This document shows positions 55,749 to 64,000 of a stretch of 64,000 nucleotides of DNA, piece by piece; the stretch's first letter is position 1, and each line of letters starts with the position of its first letter. The DNA comes from Longilinea sp035560795. GTDB taxonomy: Bacteria > Chloroflexota > Anaerolineae > Anaerolineales > Anaerolineaceae. Both the position numbers and the translations under genes were made by a program. The notes beneath the pieces are model-generated. The model was not told where the DNA came from and did no database searches. It saw nothing but the letters and a program-made list of their open reading frames with translations. The DNA lies in contig DATMYV010000008.1 of the NCBI GenBank assembly GCA_035560795.1, positions 40,686 through 104,685 of the forward strand. Direction: 5' to 3'.

Positions 55749-56444
55749 TTGTTTCAATCGCTGAAGCGTTTTAAGTTAAGTAACCGAAGCCGCGGCCAAT
55801 CCTTTTTGGAATTGGCTCTTGTGCTGCCTGTCTTAATGATAATGTTATTGGGCGTAACCGAAGTGGCTTTCTATATTGGAGCTTACATGGATGTGGTGGA
55901 TTTGACCCGAGAAGCTGCCCGCTTTGCCTCGGTGCGCGATCCATCGGCAGTGAACTCAGATTTTGACTGCAGCTCCGGAACAGATCTCAATTTCTTTTAT
56001 GACACCGCCTGCGTGATCTCGCCGCCGGCTGGCACGCCGGGCTGTAATAGCACCTTCTGTAATGGATTCAACCCGTACATTACGCTGAACCCTGCCACGG
56101 ACGATGTGGTGATCTCGGTATTTACGATTGCCGGGGGAGCTGTTTCTGACAGTACAGTTTTCTCGCTCTCCCACATTTTTGGTTCCGCCGATAATTATAA
56201 GAAGAATTGCCAGGGCGATATCGTGCGGGCTGCTCCGTACTATTCCACCGCTCATGTCAATTCGCTGCTGCTCAGCAGTGCTCCAGCCAACAAGGGCTAC
56301 GTGGCGGTCGAAGTGTATTATTGTTACGATCAGGTCTTTGGCATTCCCTTAATCACAGATTTCATCCCCAATCCCCTGCAAATCCATGCGTATACGCTCA
56401 TGCCTTTGCCAGCCGCTCAACCTACACCCACGCCGATTCCGTAA
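55749..56444 (+). CDS. TadE-like envelope/pilus-associated protein
   Basis: A 231-residue protein with the TadE signature RGQSFLELALVLPVLMIMLL, a processed-prepilin-like hydrophobic helix near the N-terminus with Glu at the fifth position of the segment, followed by DLTREAARFASVRDP. The rest is extracytoplasmic and Cys-rich (SDFDCSSGTDLNFFYDTAC, CNSTFCNGFN), likely with disulfides. It ends in a short Pro-Thr tail, QPTPTPIP. The start appears to be TTG at 55749 with no ideal ribosome-binding site. First of three genes; minor pilin-like role by analogy with Tad systems, but no TadA ATPase, TadB/C or Flp pilin lies in the window. Confidence 0.85.
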   Translation: MFQSLKRFKLSNRSRGQSFLELALVLPVLMIMLLGVTEVAFYIGAYMDVVDLTREAARFASVRDPSAVNSDFDCSSGTDLNFFYDTACVISPPAGTPGCNSTFCNGFNPYITLNPATDDVVISVFTIAGGAVSDSTVFSLSHIFGSADNYKKNCQGDIVRAAPYYSTAHVNSLLLSSAPANKGYVAVEVYYCYDQVFGIPLITDFIPNPLQIHAYTLMPLPAAQPTPTPIP

Positions 56445-56446
56445 AA

Positions 56447-58228
56447 ATGATGAAACCAAAATCTGCTAACCAAGGTCAAATCATTGTCATTTTTGCAATA
56501 TCCTTATTGGCATTGCTGTTCTTTATTGGCCTGGCCATTGATGCCGGTTCGGTTTACATTACCTACGGCAGCCTGAAAAGAACAGTTGATTCGGCCTCCA
56601 TCGCTGCCGCCAATGAATTTAAGCGCGACGCCAATATGACGGATATGACCCATGCGGCCGAAGAAGTCTTCCAATTGATGAATGTCGATTTCTCAACCAT
56701 TACGTTGGATTTGTGCGATAAAGATAAAAATGGCATACGGGATAGCGGGTTGCCGCCTCAATTTGAAGCGCGCTGTCCGGACACGGCTGACGGCGAAGCT
56801 CCCAGGAAACTGGTTTGGCTGCAGGCTACCCAAAACGCGCCTTTGTATTTCCTGACTTTATTGGGTTTCCATACCATCCCGTTGACAACCAGCACCATCT
56901 CTGAAGCAGCGCCGTTGGATGTGGTGATTGTTCTGGATACTTCAGAGTCAATGGCCTCCGCGACCAGCGATTACTATAACTGGTTACCTTATGATCCCTC
57001 CGGTTGCAATGGCACCAACACCTGCCATCCAATGCTTGAAGCAAAGGAAGCGGCCAAAGCATTAATCAACACCCTGGCGGAGGGTTATGACCAGGTATCT
57101 GTTGTCAGCTTCGATAGTGCTGATACACGCATTTATGATTTGGGGCTCGATTTGACTGCTGCCAAAGACGCCATCGATGATCTCGTGGTGGTGAACGATG
57201 ATCCGCCTGTTTTGTTCAAAGTTTGGGCACCCTGGAGGTCTGGTCCTAATTCGTTAGGGGTCGATGTACCGCATGCTGGATCGTATAATCCGATGAATTC
57301 TGAAGACCTCGACGGGGATGGCTTGGATTACGATGATCCAGCCGTGCTGGGGTATACCTGCCCGTGGGCCGATCATCCGGATGTGCTGGAAGACCGCTGG
57401 TGGACCGTGGATGAAGGCGCGCCGGATCCATTTGGCTGGGGCGGCGTACCCTGCGACCGCGATAACGGTCCGGGCGAAACGACACCCGCTTTCTTTGATT
57501 CGCTGGATTGGAATGACTCTGGGATTTGGGAAGTGAGCGACCAGACCGACAGTTGGAATTGGGCGAGGGCGCATACTTCTTCGGACGCAGCCGCGGATGT
57601 ATTTAAATTTTCCGCCTTATCTACCTGCAGCGGCTGCGGGCTGCGCCAGGGCGCCAACCAATTACGAAATGGCGGCCGTTTTGGCTCGGTGTGGGTGATG
57701 GTTTTTCTTTCGGATGGTGCGGTCAACTTAAGCGATGTCCACGCGACATACGATGAAATTCCCGATGCTTTGAAAAATGGCTTTTGCGGCGGCGAGATGA
57801 GCCAGGAGTTCTGGTCATCCGGCTGCCGGGATTATACCTTCACCCCGCGTTATTGTTTTGATACCAGTTCGTCCACCTGTCCGCCTGGTTCAATCCATAC
57901 CGATACCAGCCCGCAATATTCCGTGCTTAATTACGCCATGGATATGGTGGACAGCGCTTCATTGACAAAATCGACAAATTCGAATGAACCGCGCGGAAAT
58001 GAAATTGCGATTTATTCGATTGGGCTTAACGTGGATGGGGGTATAGCGGAAGATTTTCTGCGCTATATGGCAGCTGTTGGGGATGACGGCGACCGTCAAA
58101 CCGACCCGTGCAGTTCCACCGCCCCGCAAACATCCTGCGGACAATATTATTACGCGCCATCCGGTGCACGGCTGCTGCAGATTTTTGAAGATATCGCCGC
58201 GCGTATTTATACGAGAATCAATCAATAG
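56447..58228 (+). CDS. TadG-like protein with VWA domain
   Basis: A 593-residue protein starting three bases after the preceding stop. The N-terminus SANQGQIIVIFAISLLALLF with IDAGSVYITYGSLKRTVDSA is the Tad_N (TadG) membrane module, and AAANEFKRDA its usual continuation. A von Willebrand A domain begins DVVIVLDTSESMASATSDY with an intact DxSxS metal site, is interrupted by a long insertion rich in Asp, Trp and Pro (about 290-400), and continues with VMVFLSDGAVN. VWA-TadG proteins bind ligands or other envelope proteins on the outside. It is flanked by two TadE-like proteins, a layout seen in Chloroflexota. Confidence 0.88.
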   Translation: MMKPKSANQGQIIVIFAISLLALLFFIGLAIDAGSVYITYGSLKRTVDSASIAAANEFKRDANMTDMTHAAEEVFQLMNVDFSTITLDLCDKDKNGIRDSGLPPQFEARCPDTADGEAPRKLVWLQATQNAPLYFLTLLGFHTIPLTTSTISEAAPLDVVIVLDTSESMASATSDYYNWLPYDPSGCNGTNTCHPMLEAKEAAKALINTLAEGYDQVSVVSFDSADTRIYDLGLDLTAAKDAIDDLVVVNDDPPVLFKVWAPWRSGPNSLGVDVPHAGSYNPMNSEDLDGDGLDYDDPAVLGYTCPWADHPDVLEDRWWTVDEGAPDPFGWGGVPCDRDNGPGETTPAFFDSLDWNDSGIWEVSDQTDSWNWARAHTSSDAAADVFKFSALSTCSGCGLRQGANQLRNGGRFGSVWVMVFLSDGAVNLSDVHATYDEIPDALKNGFCGGEMSQEFWSSGCRDYTFTPRYCFDTSSSTCPPGSIHTDTSPQYSVLNYAMDMVDSASLTKSTNSNEPRGNEIAIYSIGLNVDGGIAEDFLRYMAAVGDDGDRQTDPCSSTAPQTSCGQYYYAPSGARLLQIFEDIAARIYTRINQ

Positions 58229-58237
58229 GGTAACGCT

Positions 58238-60010
58238 ATGATACCTGTCCGAGCTCCTCACGAAAAAAGGCCGCGCAGCAAAAATGCCGGCCAGGGCATT
58301 GTTGAATTTGCCCTGGCGATACCCATTTTATTGTTATTAATATTCGGCATTATTGAATTTGGGCGGTTATTGCAGGCCTGGCTGGCCCTGGAAAATGGAG
58401 CGCGTTTCGGCGTGCGGTATGCCGTTACCGGGAGCTTTGATCCCGCGTATTGTGATGGCGCAGCAGCGGCATTGGATGGCATTTATTCGCCGCGTGCTTT
58501 GTTGGGACCGGATTATCCAAATTCAGGAACGGTTGATTTTACGGACCCCGATATCGCAAATTGTCGGGTTACTGATGCCTATGTCACTGGAGAATCCTGG
58601 CACCGGGACGGGCATACCCAGGAGGAAGCTGAAACGCTCAGCAATGTGCTGATTGATTGGGCGCGCATGCCCTCCATCCGTGATGTCGCCTTGCAAGGCG
58701 CGATGGGATTGGCGTATGATCCGAATGAACCGGTGACGGGCGATTATGCTTCCTACCTGACTGCAGCTTTTTCTGGCTCAGCTTTTACCCAGAACCACCG
58801 CGGCAACCCGAGTGAAGCCGGCTATTTTAACATTACCATTTGTTCCAACCGGGTGATAGAGAATAACGGCGGGCATTTCGTGTTGGATTCGAATGCCTAT
58901 TACTATACTCCTTTTGATGTTTCGCATAAAGAAGATTTCCGCTACCCGATTCTGTGCCGGCAGGATAATGCGGCTGGAACCGGCACCATCCGTTTCGTGG
59001 ATGATGCCGGCGGTCCTGGCAATCGCGTAAAAGTCATCCTGACTTACCGCCACCCCTTGATCACGCCGATCTTAAACACCTGGTCGACTCTCAAGCTCAC
59101 TGCGCAGCGTGAAGGAATCGTCGAGAAATTCCGCACCTACCGCCTGACCGGCCTGGTCGGCTCCATCGGTGAAGCATCCATCTTTACCAATACCCCCATT
59201 CCGCCCACCGAAACGCCCACCCCCACCATTACATTGACACCATCCGAAACTCCGACGCCGACCGAAACTGGGACTTCAACCTTAACGGCCACCCCAACCG
59301 AAACACTGACTCCGACTGAAACGTTGACACCGACAACCACTTTCACTCCTGTTCCAACTGCCACCATCACTCTGACGCCAACGATTACTTTGACTCCGGT
59401 GCCGACTAACACCCTGGTGCCGACTCGTACGCGAACCCCGACCCGTACCTTGGTACCGACGCGTACGCGCACGCCCACACGCACGCCGACCATTACCATG
59501 ACACCACCCAATACGCCCACCATTACCCGAACGCCAACCAGGACACGGACGCCCACCATCACACCTACGCCGACCATTACCCTGACACCGCTTCCAACAT
59601 CAACGCCTACGATAACCAATACGCCCACCATCACCCTCACGCCAACCCGCACACCGACGAGAACGATCACGCCGACGCCAACAGATACGCCGACCATTAC
59701 CTCAACGCCGACCCAAACTGCCACGCGGACAAGGACGCCCACCCGGACCATTACCCCTACCCGGACAGTGACCCCCACTAGGACCAGTACCCATACGCCC
59801 ACCATTACCCAAACGCCGACTCATACGCCGACCATCACCCGCACACCCACCTTGACATTGGTCCCGACCGCAACGCCGACCCCGACAAACACACGCACGA
59901 ATACACCGACCCACACCAACACGGTTGCACCGACCCGCACCATCACGCCCACCCGCACCATCACGCCAACCCGCACCATCACGCCCATCATCACCAACCC
60001 CGGCGGCTAA
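58238..60010 (+). CDS. TadE-like protein with long Thr-Pro stalk
   Basis: A 590-residue protein. The N-terminal [20 protein letters not shown] is the TadE hydrophobic helix with its Glu, followed by [20 protein letters not shown] and a folded extracytoplasmic domain to about residue 310. From about 316 to 588 the chain is almost purely Thr, Pro and small or basic residues in TPT, TRTPT and TITPT units, a mucin-like, probably O-glycosylated and extended stalk. It ends TPIITNPGG, without an LPxTG or other sorting motif. The stalk could span the cell envelope or coat the surface. Function by analogy only; a strong terminator follows. Confidence 0.88.
   Translation: MIPVRAPHEKRPRSKNAGQGIVEFALAIPILLLLIFGIIEFGRLLQAWLALENGARFGVRYAVTGSFDPAYCDGAAAALDGIYSPRALLGPDYPNSGTVDFTDPDIANCRVTDAYVTGESWHRDGHTQEEAETLSNVLIDWARMPSIRDVALQGAMGLAYDPNEPVTGDYASYLTAAFSGSAFTQNHRGNPSEAGYFNITICSNRVIENNGGHFVLDSNAYYYTPFDVSHKEDFRYPILCRQDNAAGTGTIRFVDDAGGPGNRVKVILTYRHPLITPILNTWSTLKLTAQREGIVEKFRTYRLTGLVGSIGEASIFTNTPIPPTETPTPTITLTPSETPTPTETGTSTLTATPTETLTPTETLTPTTTFTPVPTATITLTPTITLTPVPTNTLVPTRTRTPTRTLVPTRTRTPTRTPTITMTPPNTPTITRTPTRTRTPTITPTPTITLTPLPTSTPTITNTPTITLTPTRTPTRTITPTPTDTPTITSTPTQTATRTRTPTRTITPTRTVTPTRTSTHTPTITQTPTHTPTITRTPTLTLVPTATPTPTNTRTNTPTHTNTVAPTRTITPTRTITPTRTITPIITNPGG
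59185..60000 (+). repeat. Low-complexity coding repeat (Thr-Pro tail)
   Basis: About 815 bp of irregular short repeats built on ACGCC(G/C)ACC and ATTACC-like units encode the Thr-Pro stalk. Codons vary (ACC, ACG, ACA, ACT all used), so the protein pattern is maintained by selection rather than by recent slippage of a single DNA unit. The complementary strand gives an artefactual open frame of Val-Gly repeats. Confidence 0.85.
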
Positions 60011-60032
60011 TATCCGGCATTCGATTGAATTT

Positions 60033-60072
60033 ACTCCCTGTGAAAGAAACCCTTCACAGGGAGTATTCTTTA
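60033..60072 (+). terminator. Terminator after TadE-like cluster
   Basis: ACTCCCTGTGAA (60033-60044) and TTCACAGGGAGT (60053-60064) form a 12-bp stem with an 8-nt loop, followed by ATTCTTTA. Confidence 0.9.
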
Positions 60073-60268
60073 CATAGTTTTTCTTGTAATCATTTGATTA
60101 ATCGTTTCAATTCAGGAGGAAAATCAGTCAAAAACATGCTTTTTGAGGCAGCATGTTATTTGTGAAGTTGGTTACAATAGATCATGCGGGTACTTTTGCG
60201 TATTCATATCCGATGAATTAGGAGGTCCCGCACTTTGCTGAAATTACCTTCTCGAGGAGAGGACTGGT

Positions 60269-61819
60269 ATGCCTGAAGAAGACCCCCGAATCGTTGAACT
60301 GCGCACCATGCGCGAAAAAGCCCGTCAGGGCGGCGGAGCCGATCGGATCGCCAAGCAGCACGCCAAAAACAAGCTCACCGCCCGTGAACGGATTGACCTG
60401 CTGCTGGATTCTGGCACCTTTCACGAGACAGAACCCTTTGTCACCATGCGCGACGACGAAACCAACCCGTGCGAGAAGAACCTTGGCGATGGAGTGGTGA
60501 CCGGTTTTGGCAAGGTGGAAGGGCGTCCGGTTTACGTTTATGCGCAAGATTTCACCGTGCAGGGCGGCGCGCTGAGCGAAATGCAAAGCCACAAGATCTG
60601 TCGCGTGATGGATCTGGCAGTCCAATCCGGCGCTCCAATCATCGGCATGATCGATTCCGGCGGCGCACGCATCCAGGAAGGCGTACTCAGCCTGGGCGGC
60701 TATGCCGAGATTTTCAAACGCAATGCACAGTATTCCGGCATTATTCCGCAAATCAGCCTGATCCTCGGCCCGTGCGCAGGCGGCGCGGCTTACTCGCCGG
60801 CCCTCACCGACCTGATTATCATGGTTGAAAAGCAATCCTATATGTTCCTCACCGGTCCGGAAGTGATTAAATCCGTCACCGGCGAAATCGTGGACTTCGA
60901 AACACTTGGTGGCGCTGAAACGCACCTTTCCATCAGTGGCCTGGCGCATCTGACTGCAGATAGCGAGAAAAACGCCATTGCGCTCACGCGCCGGGTGCTC
61001 GCCTACCTGCCGGCCAACAACGTCGATAATCCGCCAACCCTCTCGTGCGACGACGCACCTGACCGCATGGATGAAGCGCTCAATCACCTGGTACCGCTTG
61101 ATCCCTACCTGCCCTACAGCATGCACGAAGCTATTGCTCATATTATCGATCGCGATTCCTTCCTGGAACTCCAGTCCGGTTTTGCCCGCAATGCCATTGT
61201 CGGTCTGGCACGCCTGGGCGGCATGCCAGTGGGCATCGTCGCACAGGAACCCAGCGTGATGGCTGGTTCAGTGGACATCGATGCCGCCGATAAAATCACC
61301 CGCTTCGTGCGCTTCTGCGACTCCTTCAACATTCCGCTGGTCACTTTCGTTGATTCGCCCGGCTTCCTGCCCGGCGTCGACCAGGAACACCGCGGAATCA
61401 TACGCCACGGTGCGAAAGTGTTGTATGCCTACTCCGAAGCCAGCGTCCCCAAGGTCAGCATCGTTACGCGTAAAGCCTATGGTGGCGCGTATGTGGTGAT
61501 GAGCAGTAAATATCTCGGCACTGACATCAACTTTGCCTGGCCAAGCGCAGAAATTGCCGTCATGGGTCCCGAAGGCGCGGCCAATATCCTTTATCGCAAA
61601 CAGATCGATGCGGCTGTTGACCCAGCATCCGAACGGGCACGCCTCACCGCGGAATACCGGGAAAAATTTCTCAACCCCTATGCTGCGGCCTCCAAGGGTT
61701 ACATCGATGATGTCATCGAACCGCGCGAGACCCGCATGCGCGTGATTGCTGCCCTGTTTGCCCTGCGCGACAAGAGCATTTCCGCGCTGGCGCGCAAGCA
61801 CGGCAATATGCCGGTGTGA
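60269..61819 (+). CDS. mmdA: Methylmalonyl-CoA decarboxylase carboxyltransferase (alpha) subunit
   Basis: A 516-residue carboxyltransferase of the PccB/MmdA family, with GAGGAGAGG before the ATG. N-terminal KLTARERIDLLLDSGTF, the acyl-CoA-binding MIDSGGARIQEGVLSLGGYA, and the biotin-side PLVTFVDSPGFLPGVDQEHRG with KAYGGAYVVMSSKYLG are clear. Length (516) fits propionyl/methylmalonyl-CoA enzymes and not the longer glutaconyl-CoA GcdA. It is followed by gamma, biotin-carrier and beta genes of a sodium pump, so it should transfer the carboxyl of (S)-methylmalonyl-CoA to biotin rather than serve a biotin-carboxylating enzyme. Fits the mutase/MeaB genes at 34-35.6 kb. Confidence 0.93.
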   Translation: MPEEDPRIVELRTMREKARQGGGADRIAKQHAKNKLTARERIDLLLDSGTFHETEPFVTMRDDETNPCEKNLGDGVVTGFGKVEGRPVYVYAQDFTVQGGALSEMQSHKICRVMDLAVQSGAPIIGMIDSGGARIQEGVLSLGGYAEIFKRNAQYSGIIPQISLILGPCAGGAAYSPALTDLIIMVEKQSYMFLTGPEVIKSVTGEIVDFETLGGAETHLSISGLAHLTADSEKNAIALTRRVLAYLPANNVDNPPTLSCDDAPDRMDEALNHLVPLDPYLPYSMHEAIAHIIDRDSFLELQSGFARNAIVGLARLGGMPVGIVAQEPSVMAGSVDIDAADKITRFVRFCDSFNIPLVTFVDSPGFLPGVDQEHRGIIRHGAKVLYAYSEASVPKVSIVTRKAYGGAYVVMSSKYLGTDINFAWPSAEIAVMGPEGAANILYRKQIDAAVDPASERARLTAEYREKFLNPYAAASKGYIDDVIEPRETRMRVIAALFALRDKSISALARKHGNMPV

Positions 61820-61841
61820 TGCGCCGGAGGAAAAACGAAAA

Positions 61842-62237
61842 ATGACTGACATTTCTGCGGGTTTAATCATCACCCTGATCGGTATGGGACTGGTTTTCCT
61901 GGCCCTCATCCTGTTGTGGGGTTTGATGTACCTGATGGTACTCTTCGCCAACCGCATCTTTCCAGATCGTGAAGAAGGCGGCGCAGGGGAAGATAACGAT
62001 CCGGGCGACGAGGTTTTACCGTTGGAAGGCGCCGGGTTGACAGAAAACGAAATGCACTTGAAATCTGCGGCGGCGGCTGTGGCGGTAGGACTTGCATTAA
62101 AAACAGGTGCAAATGCCGTTGCTGCTTTGGCCTTGGGTTCGCCTGCTCAATCTGCCAGTTCCTGGCAGGCTGTTCACCGTGCCAATCGGTTAACCCAGCG
62201 GCTGAACCTCTTTAGCCGTAAAACAGGGAGGAATTAA
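61842..62237 (+). CDS. Na+-translocating decarboxylase gamma/delta-type subunit (OadG/MmdD-like)
   Basis: A 131-residue protein with one N-terminal helix, GLIITLIGMGLVFLALILLW, typical of OadG/MmdD small subunits, then an acidic linker (REEGGAGEDNDPGDEV) and an Ala-rich helical C-terminus. The ATG at 61842 is 11 bases after GGAGG. In characterised pumps this subunit anchors the carboxyltransferase to the membrane beta subunit. The C-terminal region lacks the His-rich zinc tail of Klebsiella OadG. Second gene of the operon. Confidence 0.85.
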   Translation: MTDISAGLIITLIGMGLVFLALILLWGLMYLMVLFANRIFPDREEGGAGEDNDPGDEVLPLEGAGLTENEMHLKSAAAAVAVGLALKTGANAVAALALGSPAQSASSWQAVHRANRLTQRLNLFSRKTGRN

Positions 62238-62240
62238 CGA

Positions 62241-62696
62241 ATGATTATTCGCGTCAAAATTCAGGATAAAGACTACGCTGTTGAGATTTCTGATTTGAAA
62301 GCCCGCCCCGTTCTGGCGACCATCGAGGGTCAGACCTTTGAAGTCTGGCCGGAAGAACAGACCGGCCAGCCAGTTCCTTCCGCGGTTGCGGTTCCTGTGC
62401 CCGTCCGCACCGCCGGGGAAAAACCTGGCCCGGCCGCAGCATCGCTTGCAACCACGGCCCAGAATGCCAATGGCAATTCCGGCAAGGCAGTCACCGCCCC
62501 CATTCCGGGCGTCATTGTGGCGATCGCGGTGAAGGAAGGTCAAAGCGTGACCGTGGGGCAGGAATTGTGTACCCTGGAAGCGATGAAAATGAAGAACGCC
62601 ATCCGCTCATTGCGCGCTGGCACAATTGGTACCGTAAAAGTAGCAATTGGCGATCACGTCCGCCACGGCCAGGTACTGCTGGAATTTAGCGAGTAA
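62241..62696 (+). CDS. Biotin carrier subunit of the decarboxylase (MmdC-like)
   Basis: A 151-residue biotin carrier. The C-terminal biotinyl domain (about 80-151) contains VTAPIPGVIVAIAVKEGQSV and LCTLEAMKMKNAIRS, where Lys in EAMKM is biotinylated. An Ala/Pro-rich flexible linker (about 45-80; VPSAVAVPVPVRTAGEKPG) precedes it, and the N-terminus (MIIRVKIQDKDYAVEISDLK) is a small beta unit. It shuttles CO2 from MmdA to the membrane subunit. Starts 3 bp after the gamma gene, with GGGAGG upstream. Confidence 0.93.
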   Translation: MIIRVKIQDKDYAVEISDLKARPVLATIEGQTFEVWPEEQTGQPVPSAVAVPVPVRTAGEKPGPAAASLATTAQNANGNSGKAVTAPIPGVIVAIAVKEGQSVTVGQELCTLEAMKMKNAIRSLRAGTIGTVKVAIGDHVRHGQVLLEFSE

Positions 62697-62708
62697 CAGG
62701 GAGCCTGA

Positions 62709-63869
62709 ATGGATTTCACCCAGGTCATTCAATTCCTCACCAAAGGGTTCACCGATTTCACCTGGGCCGACGGCGTGATGATTGCCCTCGGTTGCGTGCT
62801 GATTTATCTGGCCATCGCCAAGGAAATTGAACCCGTACTGCTTCTGCCCATCGGCATCGGCTGTGTTTTTGCCAATCTGGGCATGTCTGCCTACCAGGAA
62901 GGCGGCTGGCTCAAGGTTATTTATGATGCCGGCATCAAGACCGAATTATTCCCGCTGCTCATCTTCGTCGGTGTGGGCGCCATGATCGATTTTCGGCCGC
63001 TGCTGGCCATGCCCAGAATGGCGTTGCTTGGTGCAGCCGGACAATTTGGCATTTATGCCACGCTGCTTTTGGCCATCCTGCTCGGTTTTACCATCCCGGA
63101 AGCGGCCTCCATCGGCGTGATTGGCGCCATCGACGGACCAACTGCCATTTTTGTCACCACTAAACTTGCGCCGGACATGCTCGGACCGGTGGCCGTGGCC
63201 GCCTACTCCTACATGAGTTTGATTCCCATCATCCAGCCGCCGATAATGCGACTGCTCACCACCCGGAAGGAACGCTTGATCCGGATGGAGTATTCGCCCA
63301 TCCCGGTTTCCAAAATCGCCGTGGTTGTCTTCCCTGTCGTGGTCACTGTGGTCATCAGTCTAATCGCCCCGGATGCCGCGCCTTTGATCGCCTCCTTGAT
63401 GCTGGGCAACCTGATCAAAGAAAGCGGCGTGGTCGACCGACTTAGCAAATCTGTCCAGAGCGAAATCATCAATGTTTCCACGCTATTCCTAGGGTTGGCG
63501 ATTGGCGCCACCATGACCTCGGAAAAATTTCTCTTTGATGCAGCCGCCCCGGTTGGACAGCAGTTCCAGTACCAGACCCTGATCATTTTGGGACTTGGTT
63601 TATTAGCCTTCGTCATCGATACTATTGCCGGCCTGCTTTTTGGAAAACTGATGTGCGTATTGAGCGGCCACAAGATTAACCCGCTCATCGGCGCGTGCGG
63701 CATCAGCGCTTTCCCGATGGCCGGGCGCCTCTCAGCCAAAATGGCTCAGGAGGAGGATTTCTCCAACTTCATCCTGATGCATGCCATGGGCGCAAACACG
63801 GCCGGCCAGCTTGGTAGTGTTATCGCGGGCGGCCTGCTGCTGGCATTGGTGAAGGGGCTCGGCTTCTAG
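62709..63869 (+). CDS. Na+-translocating decarboxylase beta subunit (MmdB/OadB)
   Basis: A 386-residue membrane protein with about ten helices that decarboxylates carboxybiotin and pumps sodium outwards. Family markers: EIEPVLLLPIGIGCVFANLG, GAMIDFRPLLAMPRMALLGA, IGAIDGPTAIF (with the Asp that is essential in Klebsiella OadB), YSYMSLIPIIQPPIMRLL, GACGISAFPMAGRL and the final HAMGANTAGQLGSVIAGG. Length is normal. It ends the mmdA-gamma-biotin-beta operon and is followed by a terminator. Confidence 0.95.
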   Translation: MDFTQVIQFLTKGFTDFTWADGVMIALGCVLIYLAIAKEIEPVLLLPIGIGCVFANLGMSAYQEGGWLKVIYDAGIKTELFPLLIFVGVGAMIDFRPLLAMPRMALLGAAGQFGIYATLLLAILLGFTIPEAASIGVIGAIDGPTAIFVTTKLAPDMLGPVAVAAYSYMSLIPIIQPPIMRLLTTRKERLIRMEYSPIPVSKIAVVVFPVVVTVVISLIAPDAAPLIASLMLGNLIKESGVVDRLSKSVQSEIINVSTLFLGLAIGATMTSEKFLFDAAAPVGQQFQYQTLIILGLGLLAFVIDTIAGLLFGKLMCVLSGHKINPLIGACGISAFPMAGRLSAKMAQEEDFSNFILMHAMGANTAGQLGSVIAGGLLLALVKGLGF

Positions 63870-63890
63870 CACCCTTTTTTGCTTTTTAGT

Positions 63891-63930
63891 AATAGCGGCG
63901 TAATTACCCAAGCCGCCGCTATTTTGATTT
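63891..63930 (+). terminator. Terminator after decarboxylase operon
   Basis: AATAGCGGCG (63891-63900) and CGCCGCTATT (63914-63923) form a 10-bp stem with a 13-nt loop, followed by TTGATTTTT. Nothing further is recognised to the window end. Confidence 0.88.
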
Positions 63931-64000
63931 TTCGGCATGCATCAAGAATCATATCCGGATTTATTTTTATGTTTATTTCATCAATCTGAATAATTTATTG

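Noticed and set aside
59137..59805. 222-residue minus-strand frame of Val/Gly repeats
   Set aside because: It is the complement of the Thr-Pro-coding repeat and has no ribosome-binding site or protein-like composition.
59185..60000. CRISPR array or minisatellite
   Set aside because: Units are short, irregular and in frame with a TadE-like protein; there are no spacers of constant length.
60269..61819. Acetyl- or propionyl-CoA carboxylase beta subunit
   Set aside because: No biotin carboxylase gene is present, while OadG-, biotin-carrier- and OadB-type genes follow immediately, which indicates a decarboxylase pump.
1..64000. tRNA or rRNA genes
   Set aside because: Intergenic regions were read for T-arm and CCA-like ends and for rRNA motifs; none were found, although a covariance search could still reveal a missed one.

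Overview
The window reads as one stretch of a chromosome from a Chloroflexota bacterium, most likely class Anaerolineae. This is inferred from the combination of an archaeal-type aspartyl-tRNA synthetase, Tad-like envelope proteins with long Thr-Pro tails, a secreted protein of a type common in Chloroflexota, a sodium-pumping methylmalonyl-CoA decarboxylase, and GH94/GH13 sugar enzymes. No rRNA, tRNA, CRISPR array, IS element or prophage was seen. Genes lie on both strands in short operons.

Layout. 1-6.8 kb: a GH94 cellobiose phosphorylase (cut by the window edge) diverges from a GH13 alpha-glucosidase around a LacI-type operator. An ECF vitamin-transporter S component follows, then an Imm-5-like orphan gene, EcfT and a fused EcfA pair. 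6.8-20.2 kb: a lipid/polyketide locus with an alpha/beta hydrolase, a PfaD-type trans-acting enoyl reductase, a phosphopantetheinyl transferase, a 2667-residue synthase (KS-AT-KS-ACP-ACP-KR-DH) and, beyond a small membrane protein, a cytochrome P450. 20.6-29 kb: MFS exporters and an iron island (FTR1 permease, DtxR-family regulator with an operator between them, nitroreductase, bacterioferritin), then OsmC, an ArsR-regulated MFS gene, and a CNB-domain/NifU-like pair. 29-35.6 kb: MutM, PRPP synthetase, AspRS, MeaB and the small B12-binding subunit of methylmalonyl-CoA mutase. 35.9-43.7 kb: a secreted protein, DnaE, a phosphofructokinase gene interrupted by one in-frame stop, a candidate small RNA and DnaA with a structured leader. 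44-55.4 kb: membrane and housekeeping genes including bactofilin, ProRS, a DegT aminotransferase and a DUF92-YbhB fusion. 55.4-60 kb: a three-gene TadE/TadG-like cluster. 60.2-63.9 kb: the complete Na+-translocating decarboxylase operon.

How the parts fit. MeaB plus the B12-binding mutase subunit (34-35.6 kb) and the decarboxylase pump (60-64 kb) are two halves of a succinyl-CoA to methylmalonyl-CoA to propionyl-CoA route that conserves energy as a sodium gradient. The synthase, PfaD and PPTase supply the activities needed for an iterative malonyl-CoA-fed chain builder, with the P450 and hydrolase as possible tailoring or release enzymes. 

The most unusual points are: the single-chain synthase architecture with two catalytically complete KS domains; Thr instead of Ser at the phosphopantetheine site of both ACPs; 39-bp tandem repeats flanking each ACP; the nonsense codon in pfkA; and an internal, near-perfect Shine-Dalgarno inside the DUF92-YbhB fusion. 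All functional statements come from reading motifs by eye; no database search was run.
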